This document shows positions 38,931 to 47,574 of a stretch of DNA of 58,188 bases, piece after piece. Position numbers and translations under genes: made by a program. The notes beneath the pieces were generated by a model. That model did not search any database. It was not told the DNA's origin and worked only from the letters and a program-made list of their open reading frames with translations. The stretch is from positions 1,086,202-1,144,389 of the forward strand of contig LT984854.1 of assembly GCA_900258555.1 (NCBI GenBank), in the 5' to 3' direction. Position 1 is the first letter of the stretch. Every line of letters starts with the position of its first letter. Origin of the DNA: an uncultured Desulfobacterium sp. (GTDB lineage Bacteria; Desulfobacterota; DSM-4660; Desulfatiglandales; Desulfatiglandaceae).

Positions 38931-39619
38931 AGAATATCTTTTTGTGTCTGACACTCGCTATCTTACTGCCCCTGTTGTGCGAGGCCCAGGAGGATGCCTT
39001 TCGATATCTCGAACCCATAGAAAAGAAATATGCGGGGCTCAAGGACTACACCGCAGATGTGAAGATACATTTCGACATGGAAACCTTCAAGGCCCCGGAT
39101 ATGGAGGCCAAGATCTATTATAAATTCCCGGATAAGGTAAAGGTGGAATCCAAGAGGGTAATCTTTTTTCCAAAGGAGGGAGGGCACTTTAATCCCGCGC
39201 TGTTTAAGGAAAAAGACTATGAGATAAAGCTCCTCAAGGCCTTGAGCGATGCCGGCAAAAATACAGTAAGGCTAAGGCTTACCCCAAAGACAATGAAGAG
39301 AAATCTAAAAAGGCTGATCCTTACAATTGATACGGATCGTAATATTATCCCGGAGATGGAAGTGATCCAGTTTGATGGCCGCAAGATGAAGGCCTCTATT
39401 GAATACATGACAAGCAACGGGTTTGATCTGCCTTCGCACATAAAGCTCAATATAGATATCCCTTCCTACGACACGGAGGGGGTGAGTGAGTTTGATCAGT
39501 GGTTTAAAAAGCCCAAAGGCGTAAATGGGTCAATCGAGATGACCTATTCAAACTACGTTATAAATTCAGGCTACAGATTTGATTTTTTCAAGCGTTCCCG
39601 ACCCTCAAGAAAAAGGTAG
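38927..39619 (+). CDS. LolA-like periplasmic protein (outer-membrane lipoprotein sorting type)
   Basis: 230 residues. Signal peptide at 1-20 (FLCLTLAILLPLLCEA). The rest looks like the half-barrel LolA/LppX fold: LKDYTADVKIHFDME, FPDKVKVESKRV, IEYMTSN. It starts at TTG 38927, with AAAGGA about 9 nt upstream and a 4-nt overlap with the permease. Co-translation with the exporter suggests it takes hydrophobic cargo across the periplasm. Confidence 0.7.
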   Translation: MKNIFLCLTLAILLPLLCEAQEDAFRYLEPIEKKYAGLKDYTADVKIHFDMETFKAPDMEAKIYYKFPDKVKVESKRVIFFPKEGGHFNPALFKEKDYEIKLLKALSDAGKNTVRLRLTPKTMKRNLKRLILTIDTDRNIIPEMEVIQFDGRKMKASIEYMTSNGFDLPSHIKLNIDIPSYDTEGVSEFDQWFKKPKGVNGSIEMTYSNYVINSGYRFDFFKRSRPSRKR

Positions 39620-39627
39620 CCATTCAC

Positions 39628-41019
39628 ATGCTCGAACGCTGGTCCAGACCCAATGGCTACCGTCATGTAATGGCCATCAGCCTCCCTTTGGTCGCCTCCA
39701 TGGGCTCTGTCACCCTGATGCAGTTTACCGACCGGATATTCCTCGCCAATTACTCAGTTGACGCCATATCCGCCGCCCTGCCTGCAGGGGTAGCATCCTT
39801 CACATTTATTTCATTCTTTATGGGGGTGGCAAATTATACCAACTCCTTTGTGGCCCAATACACCGGGGCCCGTGCCTTTGGCCGGGTAGGGGCGGTGCTC
39901 TGGCAGGGTATCTATTTCTCCATTTTCGCTGCTATCCTGCTGGCCTCACTTGTCTTTATATCTGAAGGGCTCTTCGACATGATAGGGCATTCCCCGCATA
40001 TCCGTTCCCTGGAGGTAACATACTTTAATATCCTCACCCTTGGTGCCGGCTTTGTGGTTCTAAACGCGACCTTGGCGTGTTTTTATACGGGCCGGGGGCT
40101 AACCAGGACGATGATGTTTGTCCACATGGCCGGTGCATCAGTGAATATCCCCCTGGATTACTGTATGATATACGGTATCGGCCCTTTTCCGGGAATGGGA
40201 ATAGCAGGGGCAGCCATTGCCACTGTTGCCTCATCTGCCGTTATCACCGTGATCCTTTGCCTGCTCATATTCAGCACCACCAATAGGGCACAGTTCGGCA
40301 CGTGGGATAAGAGGTACTTTGAAAAAGCCCTTTTCCGACGCCTGATGCGTTTTGGGCTCCCAAGCGGTGTCCAGTTCTTTATAGAGATATTCGGATTCAC
40401 CTTTTTCATTCAGATGCTGGGCAGATTGGGCGACCTTGAACTGGCCACCTCCAATATCGTTCTTTCCATAGAGATGCTGTCTTTTCTGCCCATGGTGGGC
40501 TTTCACATCGGCACGACCACCCTGGTGGGTCAGGCCATAGGTCGTGGCCGCCCGGAGGATGGAGTATATTCGACCACCAGTGCGCTCCATATCACCCTTG
40601 TGTATATGATGCTGATCGCAGCCGTTTTTGTGCTTTTTCCCAAGCCCCTGCTGCTCCTGTTCAGGGCCGCCAATTATACCCATGAACAGTTCGCCGGGAT
40701 AATGGACCTGGGGGTAATACTGTTGCGGTTTGTGGCCGTGTTCTGTTTTTTTGATTCCATGAATCTCATATTCTCCGGTGCAATCAAGGGGGCGGGCGAT
40801 ACAAGATTTATCATGTGGACCATTGCGCTGCTCTCTTTCGGGGTGATGATAGTCCCTGTATACATTGCAATTGAGTTGCTGCACGCAGGGATATATACAG
40901 CCTGGACCATTGTCACTCTTTATGTCTGCTCTCTTGGTTTTGCATTTATGCTGCGCTATCGCAAAGGCAAGTGGAAAAAGATGAGGCTAATAGAAGCGGG
41001 GTCATCCTTGCCCGATTAG
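39628..41019 (+). CDS. MATE-family efflux transporter
   Basis: 463 residues, about twelve hydrophobic helices in two homologous halves. Motifs: VASMGSVTLMQFTDRIFLANYS in the first helix and GLPSGVQFFIEIFGFTFFIQML at the start of the second half. Such proteins expel drugs or metabolites by cation antiport. It lies 8 nt after the LolA-like gene, so probably in the same transcript. It converges with the next gene, overlapping it by 4 nt. Confidence 0.92.
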   Translation: MLERWSRPNGYRHVMAISLPLVASMGSVTLMQFTDRIFLANYSVDAISAALPAGVASFTFISFFMGVANYTNSFVAQYTGARAFGRVGAVLWQGIYFSIFAAILLASLVFISEGLFDMIGHSPHIRSLEVTYFNILTLGAGFVVLNATLACFYTGRGLTRTMMFVHMAGASVNIPLDYCMIYGIGPFPGMGIAGAAIATVASSAVITVILCLLIFSTTNRAQFGTWDKRYFEKALFRRLMRFGLPSGVQFFIEIFGFTFFIQMLGRLGDLELATSNIVLSIEMLSFLPMVGFHIGTTTLVGQAIGRGRPEDGVYSTTSALHITLVYMMLIAAVFVLFPKPLLLLFRAANYTHEQFAGIMDLGVILLRFVAVFCFFDSMNLIFSGAIKGAGDTRFIMWTIALLSFGVMIVPVYIAIELLHAGIYTAWTIVTLYVCSLGFAFMLRYRKGKWKKMRLIEAGSSLPD

Positions 41020-41714
41020 CGAGTTTCAACACGCGGAGTGCTGCATTGCCCACCTGCGAACATATCGAGGGCTTCGGCGGCATGGGCGCGGAGTTCCCTG
41101 GAAGGTTCCGTGGTGTTGACCAAAGGGGTGCGATACTCCTTTGCGAGCGAGCGCGCCAGAGCACGACTCAGATCCCAATCAATGACTAGTAAGTTCTCTG
41201 AAACCGCTCGGTAGACCCATGCCATTAAAGCGTATTCCGCCAAGGATGCCTGGTCATGTAACGCAAAGCTGTCCCAGAGTATGAATTCCGCGTTCCCGTC
41301 GTTGTCGAGGTCATCCAGCCAAGGAAGCGAACCCTTGCTGTAACGTTGCAGGGTGCGCCAGCCGATTGTACTTGTTGATATGCAGACACCACGGAGAGGA
41401 TTCGGAAGCTTTTTTCCCGAAATACCGACCGTCACATTACAGAACCTGCCGCTACCCGCGGGGCCGTCTGTGTGCACGAACAAATGCAATTTTCCGAACG
41501 TCTTTCGGCTCCATCCCTGTCTTGGAACATCGTCGCAACTACCGCTAAGATCCCCGCCGGGCAGCCAAGTGAAGCCGCTGTCCGGCAGGCCAATTGATAG
41601 ATAGGCAGGTTGCATCAAACAAGGAGGGGGCAATGGATTACCGGCAAGGGCGGGGGCTGCCCATAACCACCCAATTGAAACCATTATGTTAATCAAGCGC
41701 ATTTTAATGGGCAT
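41016..41714 (-). CDS. secreted protein with an FG-GAP/calcium-loop motif
   Basis: 232 residues. Signal peptide at about 1-24 (IMVSIGWLWAAPALA). A DxDxDG-type loop occurs in LDDLDNDGNAEFILWDS (about residues 132-148), as in VCBS/FG-GAP calcium sites. Six cysteines suggest disulfides. I do not recognise a full family. The start at 41714 has AAGG next to it; M5 is an alternative. The 3' end overlaps the MATE gene by 4 nt on the opposite strand. Confidence 0.65.
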   Translation of the reverse strand: MPIKMRLINIMVSIGWLWAAPALAGNPLPPPCLMQPAYLSIGLPDSGFTWLPGGDLSGSCDDVPRQGWSRKTFGKLHLFVHTDGPAGSGRFCNVTVGISGKKLPNPLRGVCISTSTIGWRTLQRYSKGSLPWLDDLDNDGNAEFILWDSFALHDQASLAEYALMAWVYRAVSENLLVIDWDLSRALARSLAKEYRTPLVNTTEPSRELRAHAAEALDMFAGGQCSTPRVETR

Positions 41715-41723
41715 CCTTGCAGT

Positions 41724-42968
41724 CTAATTACTGTTCGTGACACCTTTAATCGCCTTGATCCTCTCAAGTACAGGCGGATGGCTGTAGCTTAAAAAGACTT
41801 TTAGGGGGTGAGGCGTAAGGTTTGAGAGATTTTCCGCTGTTAGCTTTTTAAGTGCGGAGATCATTGACCCCGGATTTTTGTAAGTCTCAACCGCATATAA
41901 GTCTGCCTCATATTCATGCCTTCGTGACATGAGATTTCCAAAAATGGAAAATATCATCTCTATCGGCGTATAAAGAAAACCGAAGAAAAAGAGGCTTGCG
42001 TAGATTGAGGTTTCCTTCATCTTGAAGGCCTCGAACAATTCCCTGTTGTTTATAAATAAAGACAAAATGTAGAACATCACGCCTGTTGTCAGTATCGCTA
42101 TTAACATAGCTTTCAATATATGCTTTTTTTTGTAATGCCCCATCTCGTGCGCAAGGACCGATACCAGCTCCTCAATGGAATGCCTTTCTACCAGCGTGTC
42201 AAACAGCACTATCCTCCTGAACCTGCCAAAGCCGGTGAAAAAGGCATTTGATTTTGTAGAGCGTTTTGATCCATCCATTGTATACACCCCTTTCATCTTA
42301 AAACCCTGTGAATCTGCGTATGACTCGATCGCCTCTTTCAGGCGTTCTTCTTTTAGAGGTGTGAACTTGTTGAAGATGGGCATGATAACCACAGGGGCTA
42401 TGAACATGATGAAAATCTGAAATATCACTGTGGCAATCCAGCAATAAAGCCAAGCCCACTCGCCGACTTTTTCAAAAAACCACAGGACTACGGATAGAAT
42501 TGTCCCGCCGATTATCACGGCAAGCAGCCAGGACTTGAGGATATCAAGGACAAAGGTCTTGGGTGTTGTCTTGTTAAACCCGTATTTTTCTTCAATTACA
42601 AATGTGTCATAGATGGAAAAAGGCAGATGTATAATATGGGAGACAAACATCAGGGCGCCTGAAAATATAAGCCCTGTGGCTATGGGGCCGAGATCAAAAG
42701 AGCGCGCATAATGATCAAACGTATTGAATCCTCCGAAGATTATAAATAAGACAGTAACAGGAGTCATTATTGAATTGCTGATTATGCCGAATCTGGTGTT
42801 TTCTTTCAGGTATTCCTGAGACGTTCTGTATTTTTCATCGTCATAGTACCCTTCAAATTCTTCGGGCAATCCGGTCTTCACATTGCGCACATTGAGAATG
42901 TCAACAATAAGATCCAACAAATAGCTGCCTATCAGTATAGCCAGTATGGCGACAAGATAATAATTCAT
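41724..42968 (-). CDS. M48 (Ste24-like) membrane metalloprotease
   Basis: 414 residues with several membrane helices before and around the catalytic region. The zinc motif HEMGH is at H274-E275-H278 (VLAHEMGHYKKKH), and the third ligand lies in RRHEYEADLYAVE. It resembles CaaX-protease Ste24/M48 subfamily A. A role in membrane protein quality control is the usual guess. AAGGAG lies 6 nt before ATG 42968. Confidence 0.92.
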   Translation of the reverse strand: MNYYLVAILAILIGSYLLDLIVDILNVRNVKTGLPEEFEGYYDDEKYRTSQEYLKENTRFGIISNSIMTPVTVLFIIFGGFNTFDHYARSFDLGPIATGLIFSGALMFVSHIIHLPFSIYDTFVIEEKYGFNKTTPKTFVLDILKSWLLAVIIGGTILSVVLWFFEKVGEWAWLYCWIATVIFQIFIMFIAPVVIMPIFNKFTPLKEERLKEAIESYADSQGFKMKGVYTMDGSKRSTKSNAFFTGFGRFRRIVLFDTLVERHSIEELVSVLAHEMGHYKKKHILKAMLIAILTTGVMFYILSLFINNRELFEAFKMKETSIYASLFFFGFLYTPIEMIFSIFGNLMSRRHEYEADLYAVETYKNPGSMISALKKLTAENLSNLTPHPLKVFLSYSHPPVLERIKAIKGVTNSN

Positions 42969-43167
42969 TTGAGCTCCTTTCTGATATTACCCGTCTGACT
43001 GAATGGTTGAGTATAGATAATGCCGTCTTATTGTCAACCCTGCTGAAAATGAGGTAACATTTTAGGTGTTTGAAAAAAGGCGTTTCGGGCACCTAAGATG
43101 TTACAAAGTAAGGAATATGTAAAATGAAAGATATGCGTAACCGGAATATCAAGGCACCCATGTGAAT

Positions 43168-43197
43168 TTGACAGCTTTGCCAAAATTGTGCTATAGA
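43168..43197 (+). promoter_or_regulatory. sigma-70 promoter for the MORN-repeat gene
   Basis: A perfect TTGACA (43168-43173) and TATAGA (43192-43197) are spaced by 18 nt, 58 nt before the ATG at 43256. Confidence 0.55.
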
Positions 43198-43255
43198 ATT
43201 ATCTTGAAGTCGTTTTTTTGCCTGATACGGATATTTATGCCGGTGTAAGAAATCA

Positions 43256-43795
43256 ATGAATGGTTTTCCTCCGGAAAATAATGTGGTTGATTCAAAAAGC
43301 AACTATTTAAGGTATGCCTTCTCTGATGGCAGCGGATATGTAGGACAGGTAAAAAAGGGGCTGTTCCACGGCCAAGGGACCTTGAGTTTCCCTGACGGGA
43401 CAAAATATACAGGCTGGTTTAAGAAGGGTAAAGGCCACGGTCAGGGGGAGCTGACATATCCGGACGGAAAAAAATATGTCGGTCGGTTTAAAAACGGCAA
43501 GGCCCACGGTAAGGGCGAACTCGGCTATCCTACCGGAAGAAGATACGTCGGTGAATTCAAGGACGGAAAATTCCACAGAAAAGGGACGTTTACCTCACCG
43601 TCCGGCTACCGTTATGAAGGCAATAGACGGCAGGGTAGGTATCATGGGCATGGTACAATGGTTTTTCCAGAGGGATATGAATACACCGGCCAGTGGAAGG
43701 ACGGCAGATTCCACGGTAACGGTACATTAACATATCCGGATGGTTTGAAGATCACTGGAAAGTGGAAGGATGGCAGGATAGTCAAAGAGATGTAA
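43256..43795 (+). CDS. MORN-repeat protein
   Basis: 179 residues, almost all repeats: six full 23-residue MORN units of the form YxGxFKxGxxHGxGxLxYPDG, then a partial seventh (ITGKWKDGRIVKEM). There is no signal peptide or membrane helix. MORN repeats form an extended beta-sheet rod that in other organisms binds lipids or proteins. Function here is unknown. The following ykgJ-like gene starts 11 nt downstream, so the two are probably co-transcribed. Confidence 0.85.
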   Translation: MNGFPPENNVVDSKSNYLRYAFSDGSGYVGQVKKGLFHGQGTLSFPDGTKYTGWFKKGKGHGQGELTYPDGKKYVGRFKNGKAHGKGELGYPTGRRYVGEFKDGKFHRKGTFTSPSGYRYEGNRRQGRYHGHGTMVFPEGYEYTGQWKDGRFHGNGTLTYPDGLKITGKWKDGRIVKEM

Positions 43796-43805
43796 GGGTC
43801 AGGCC

Positions 43806-44540
43806 ATGATTCTAGATTCTGTTCCTTCACCTGATAACCGTTTATATCCATCTGATAGATTTAGCTTTTCTTGTCATAAAGGGCTGGTGTGTTTTAACTC
43901 CTGCTGTCGGGACAAACACCTGCTCCTCACACCATATGATATCCTGCGGCTTAAAAATGCGTTAAAAATTCATTCGGATGACTTTCTTTCCAACTATACA
44001 CTCTACGATACGGATCCGAAATCCGGATTCCCAGTCTTGTCATTGAAATTGGGTGATGCCCCTGAAAGACTCTGTCCTTTTGTCGGAAAAAATGGTTGCC
44101 GGGTTTACGCTCATCGTCCTACCGCCTGCCGTCTGTTCCCTCTGGGAAGGGCTTCGGGCCTCAGCCATGACGGGTTTAAACCTGACGAATTCTTTTTCTT
44201 AGTGAATATAAAGGGCTGTCTTGGATTTGAGGCCAAAGAAGAATTGACTATCAGTCGCTGGCTCGAAGATCAGGAGGTTTTACCCTATATTGAAATGAAT
44301 GATAAGATGCTTGAGATCCTGTTTCACCCGAAACGGGATCGAAACAAGCCCCTGGATGAGAAGCAGCTTCGCAAGGTCATGGTGGCCTGTTACAACCTGG
44401 ATGTGTTTCGCGATTTTGTTTTTAACACAAACTTCTTGCCCTTATTTCAAATAGACGGGGAGACCTGTTCAAAGATAGAAAAGGAGGATGAGGCCCTTCT
44501 TAACCTGGGGCTGGCCTATCTCAGGAAGGCATTGTTTTGA
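43806..44540 (+). CDS. YkgJ-type zinc/iron-binding cysteine-cluster protein
   Basis: 244 residues. The YkgJ/CxxCxxxxCC-type cluster begins with FSCHKGLVCFNSCCRDKHLLLTP and continues with LCPFVGKNGCRVYAHRPTACRLFPLGR. About eight cysteines fit a metal (zinc or iron) site. The C-terminal half has no motif I recognise. Family members are unlinked to a firm function. The stop is directly followed by a truncated MscS fragment, indicating a deletion junction. Confidence 0.85.
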   Translation: MILDSVPSPDNRLYPSDRFSFSCHKGLVCFNSCCRDKHLLLTPYDILRLKNALKIHSDDFLSNYTLYDTDPKSGFPVLSLKLGDAPERLCPFVGKNGCRVYAHRPTACRLFPLGRASGLSHDGFKPDEFFFLVNIKGCLGFEAKEELTISRWLEDQEVLPYIEMNDKMLEILFHPKRDRNKPLDEKQLRKVMVACYNLDVFRDFVFNTNFLPLFQIDGETCSKIEKEDEALLNLGLAYLRKALF

Positions 44541-44847
44541 TCCTTCGAATTCAGTAGCAAAAGAACTCCTGAAAAACCATGAGGGCATGAAAAGTGATTT
44601 TCCTCCTCGCGTATATTTTAGCGATTTCAACGCTGATTCATTGAACATTATTGTCATCTACTGGTATCATCCACCTGACTATTGGAAATTTATGGACTTT
44701 AATGAGAGACTCCATAAGGAACTGTTCAGACGTTTTAATGACGAAGGAATTTCATTTGCCTTTCCAACCCGTACGGTTTACCTTGCCGAAGAAACGTCAA
44801 GACCTTTCACATTCAGAGTAAGAAATGAAAATGGTTCATTAGGATGA
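44539..44847 (+). pseudogene. remnant of an MscS-family mechanosensitive channel (C-terminal domain only)
   Basis: The frame reads through SVAKELLKNHEGM, VYFSDFNADSLNIIVIYWYHPPDYW and RFNDEGISFAFPTRTVYLAEE. This is the cytosolic C-terminal domain of MscS-like channels. The membrane part that should come before it is absent. The fragment begins right at the stop of the ykgJ-like gene, with no start codon or ribosome site of its own. A 119-residue ORF call from 44488 would overlap ykgJ in another frame. Confidence 0.8.
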
Positions 44848-44857
44848 GGGGCTTCTA

Positions 44858-45922
44858 ATGGTAAGATTTATTAAAAAGACTTCAAAAAAGGCGGGCCTTT
44901 CCCCTGGCACCCTGGTGCATGTAGGAGATATAAAGGCCGAGTATGTCCGGATCAGGGTTGCCGATTACGGTGAGGACTATTATGAGGAAAAGGAGATCAC
45001 CAATATTGAGGAATGTCTTCCATACAAAAAAAAGTCGACTGTTACCTGGATCAATATTGATGGCCTTCATGATGTAGATATTATCGAAAAGATCGGCAAA
45101 GATTTTGGCCTCCATCCACTGGTGATGGAGGATATAGCCCATACGGAACAGCGACCGAAGATGGATGAATTTGAAGACTACGTCTTTATAATAACTCAGA
45201 TGCTTCTTTTTGATGAGGAACAGAACCGGCTGAAGGCCGAACAGTTCAGTGTGGTGCTGGGCGAGAATTTCGTTATTTCGTTTCAGGAGAATATCAGCGA
45301 TAGGTTTGACCCTTTAAGAGAACGGATCAGGAGGGGAAAGGGACGCATCAGAAAGATGGGGGCCGATTACCTGATGTATGCCATGATAGATGCTATCGTT
45401 GACGATTATTTTATTGTACTGGAGAAGATCGGAGAAAAGGTGGAGGAACTGGATGAGGAACTAGTCAGTCGTCCAGGCCCTGAGTTGCTGCAGAAGATTC
45501 ACAATTTCAAGAGGGAGTTGATATTCCTGCGCAAGGCCGTTTGGCCTCTACGGGAAACTGTCAGCACCCTCGAAAGAGGGGGTTCGGCCTTTATCCAGGA
45601 AAAGACCTCCGTATTTTTGAAGGATGTCTATGACCACACCATACAGGTTATTGATACCGCAGAGACACTCAGGGACATTGTCACAGGGATGCTTGATGTA
45701 TATATTTCCAGCGTCAGTAACAGATTGAATGAAGTAATGAAGTTGCTGACTGTTATCGCCACTATCTTTATTCCCCTCACATTTATTGCAGGTGTATATG
45801 GCATGAACTTCAAATACATGCCTGAGCTGGAATATGCATGGGGATATCCGGCAGCACTATTTTTCATGTTGGTAGTTGGGGTATTGATGCTTTTGTGGTT
45901 CAAGAGCAAGAAGTTTCTGTAA
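44858..45922 (+). CDS. corA: CorA-type magnesium/cobalt transporter
   Basis: 354 residues. A large cytoplasmic domain (about 1-290) with long helices is followed by two membrane helices at the C-terminus. The selectivity motif GMN is in GVYGMNFKYMPELEYAWGYP. The protein ends in the basic KSKKF. It should form a pentameric Mg channel. GAGGGG lies 8 nt before ATG 44858, placed directly after the MscS remnant. Confidence 0.95.
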   Translation: MVRFIKKTSKKAGLSPGTLVHVGDIKAEYVRIRVADYGEDYYEEKEITNIEECLPYKKKSTVTWINIDGLHDVDIIEKIGKDFGLHPLVMEDIAHTEQRPKMDEFEDYVFIITQMLLFDEEQNRLKAEQFSVVLGENFVISFQENISDRFDPLRERIRRGKGRIRKMGADYLMYAMIDAIVDDYFIVLEKIGEKVEELDEELVSRPGPELLQKIHNFKRELIFLRKAVWPLRETVSTLERGGSAFIQEKTSVFLKDVYDHTIQVIDTAETLRDIVTGMLDVYISSVSNRLNEVMKLLTVIATIFIPLTFIAGVYGMNFKYMPELEYAWGYPAALFFMLVVGVLMLLWFKSKKFL

Positions 45923-45954
45923 CCGATAGCGGGCTGCGAGTTGCGGGTTACGGG

Positions 45955-46701
45955 TTAGGAGCAAGTTTTCAATATCTCCTCGATCACCTTCTTCATCTCC
46001 ATTACATGACTGCCTTCCCAGTATATCTTGTCGCAGCTTGGGCAAATGGCGTATTTGTCACAATACGCCCTGGTCTTGTTCGGGATTCTTTCCTCAATGA
46101 CATTTTTATCTACAGGCGCTAGCAGGGTGTTGCAATTAAGGCACCTTGAAAAGGGTTTGATTTCTTTTCTTATGGCAAATCGATTTATTATGTCCCTTAT
46201 CTGTGCCTCAACCTGGCCCCGGCGCAATAAAAAACCTATGACCGCATCATTGTGTTTGAGAAGGCTTTTACTCCTGGTGAGTATGATCCTGTCTTCCTGC
46301 CTGGAGATATCAATTATCCCGCGCGGGGACAAAGACGGATTGAAGTATACATCAAGGCCAAGCGCACGCATGTATCTGACGATATCATGGATATTGGTAT
46401 CTGCTATAAATCTGCCCCTCAAACGGGAAATGGGCGCAAGGTGGATGGCACCGCTAGGTTCCTCCGTTTCACAGACCGGATAGACGCATATGCTGTCTCC
46501 ATCATGAATGCTGTATCTGAAATCCACAGATTTTCCATTTACGAGGATAATATCTACCTCAGTGTGAGGCACACCAACTGATTCGATCAGGTCCTTTACT
46601 GACCTCTTGTCATTAAATCTCAGCTCAATACGGGAGTTTCGCCTTCGTGCCGTAATGAGGTCTTTGAGCTCATTAAAAAAAGAAAGGGTCACACTGACCA
46701 T
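45955..46701 (-). CDS. Ub-like plus Mut7-C RNase-domain protein
   Basis: 248 residues. An N-terminal ubiquitin/MoaD-like fold (about 1-80, VTLSFFNELKDLI) precedes a Mut7-C PIN-like domain (about 90-240, RGRFIADTNIHDIVRYMRALGLDV and RIILTRSKSLL). Two CxxC pairs (CLNCNTLL, CPSCDKIYW) form a zinc ribbon. The family is predicted to be an RNase; the acidic site is partly kept (D100-like in FIADT). The gene converges with corA; the two ends are 32 nt apart. Confidence 0.85.
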   Translation of the reverse strand: MVSVTLSFFNELKDLITARRRNSRIELRFNDKRSVKDLIESVGVPHTEVDIILVNGKSVDFRYSIHDGDSICVYPVCETEEPSGAIHLAPISRLRGRFIADTNIHDIVRYMRALGLDVYFNPSLSPRGIIDISRQEDRIILTRSKSLLKHNDAVIGFLLRRGQVEAQIRDIINRFAIRKEIKPFSRCLNCNTLLAPVDKNVIEERIPNKTRAYCDKYAICPSCDKIYWEGSHVMEMKKVIEEILKTCS

Positions 46702-47001
46702 AGAGTATAAGAGGAATTAGGCTGAGATGCTGCCCGCATGATAGATCATGCCCCTTTCCGGGAATGGCCTTGCCCGGATACGGTTTCACCCGCCGTTTGA
46801 AAATCAATGTGGCCAGGATAACCTGTGCCGTTCCAAGGACATGGGTAATGATCCTTTATCATAGTTAGGCCGGGAATATGGTTAAGGAAAGGACGAATTT
46901 TATTGGGGGAACATTACCACAAAGGGGTTCCTGGCACAAGCACTTGTTGTCATTACATTGACCTTGACGAAATTACCATCCTTTTGATAAAGATTTTGAT
47001 T
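46702..47001. other. 300-nt intergenic region
   Basis: Divergent promoters for the Ub-Mut7C gene and cvpA are expected here. No clear -35/-10 pair, terminator or small gene was recognised. An upstream TTG start at 46903 in frame with cvpA is rejected. Confidence 0.4.
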
Positions 47002-47574
47002 ATGAACATACTGGATATGATAATAATTGTCATCATGATCTATCTTATCCTGCGGGGGATATTCCGGGGATTCTTCATGGAAATCGCCTCCCTTGCCGGC
47101 CTGGTCCTGGGCATCGTGGCCGGTATGAATTTTCATCCCAGGATCACAATCCTTTTAAAACCTCACCTGCCGTCCTTTGACGGTCGCATACTGGATATAA
47201 TAAGCTTTTCCATAATCTTCATTGTAGTCCTCATTGTCTGCAATATTCTTGGCTGGTTCTTGAAGACCATAATACACAAGACCTTCCTGGGCTGGACCGA
47301 CAGGGGGATGGGGGCGCTTTTGGCGATACTGAAGGGCGTTATAGTCGCTAACCTTTTCATCTTTTTACTCAATTTTTTTGTTCCTTCAGATTCCCCTCTT
47401 ATTGCCAAATCCCGGTTGGCACCTTTGATTAAATCTTCATATCAGTGGATAATAGGGCTGGTATCTCCGGATTTTTTTGACAAATGGAAGAGGGAGATCC
47501 CCTTGAAGACAAAAAACGCCGAAGAGGCTGTTTCAAAGAAGATCGGGGCCATCACCAAGACAGATGGAAGATGA
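47002..47574 (+). CDS. cvpA: CvpA-family membrane protein
   Basis: 190 residues from ATG 47002. Four hydrophobic helices (about 3-22, 28-46, 68-90 and 107-127) match CvpA. The family was first linked to colicin V export and is now linked to envelope maintenance. NILDMIIIVIMIYLILRGIFRGFFMEIASLAG is shown here in pieces: NILDMIIIVI starts it and RGIFRGFFMEIASLAG ends helix 1. The track-length start at 46903 would add 33 non-family residues. It overlaps mazG. Confidence 0.85.
   Translation: MNILDMIIIVIMIYLILRGIFRGFFMEIASLAGLVLGIVAGMNFHPRITILLKPHLPSFDGRILDIISFSIIFIVVLIVCNILGWFLKTIIHKTFLGWTDRGMGALLAILKGVIVANLFIFLLNFFVPSDSPLIAKSRLAPLIKSSYQWIIGLVSPDFFDKWKREIPLKTKNAEEAVSKKIGAITKTDGR

Noticed and set aside
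46931-46947. TGGCACAAGCACTTGTT upstream of cvpA
   Set aside because: The -24 half fits sigma-54, but there is no GC at the right distance.
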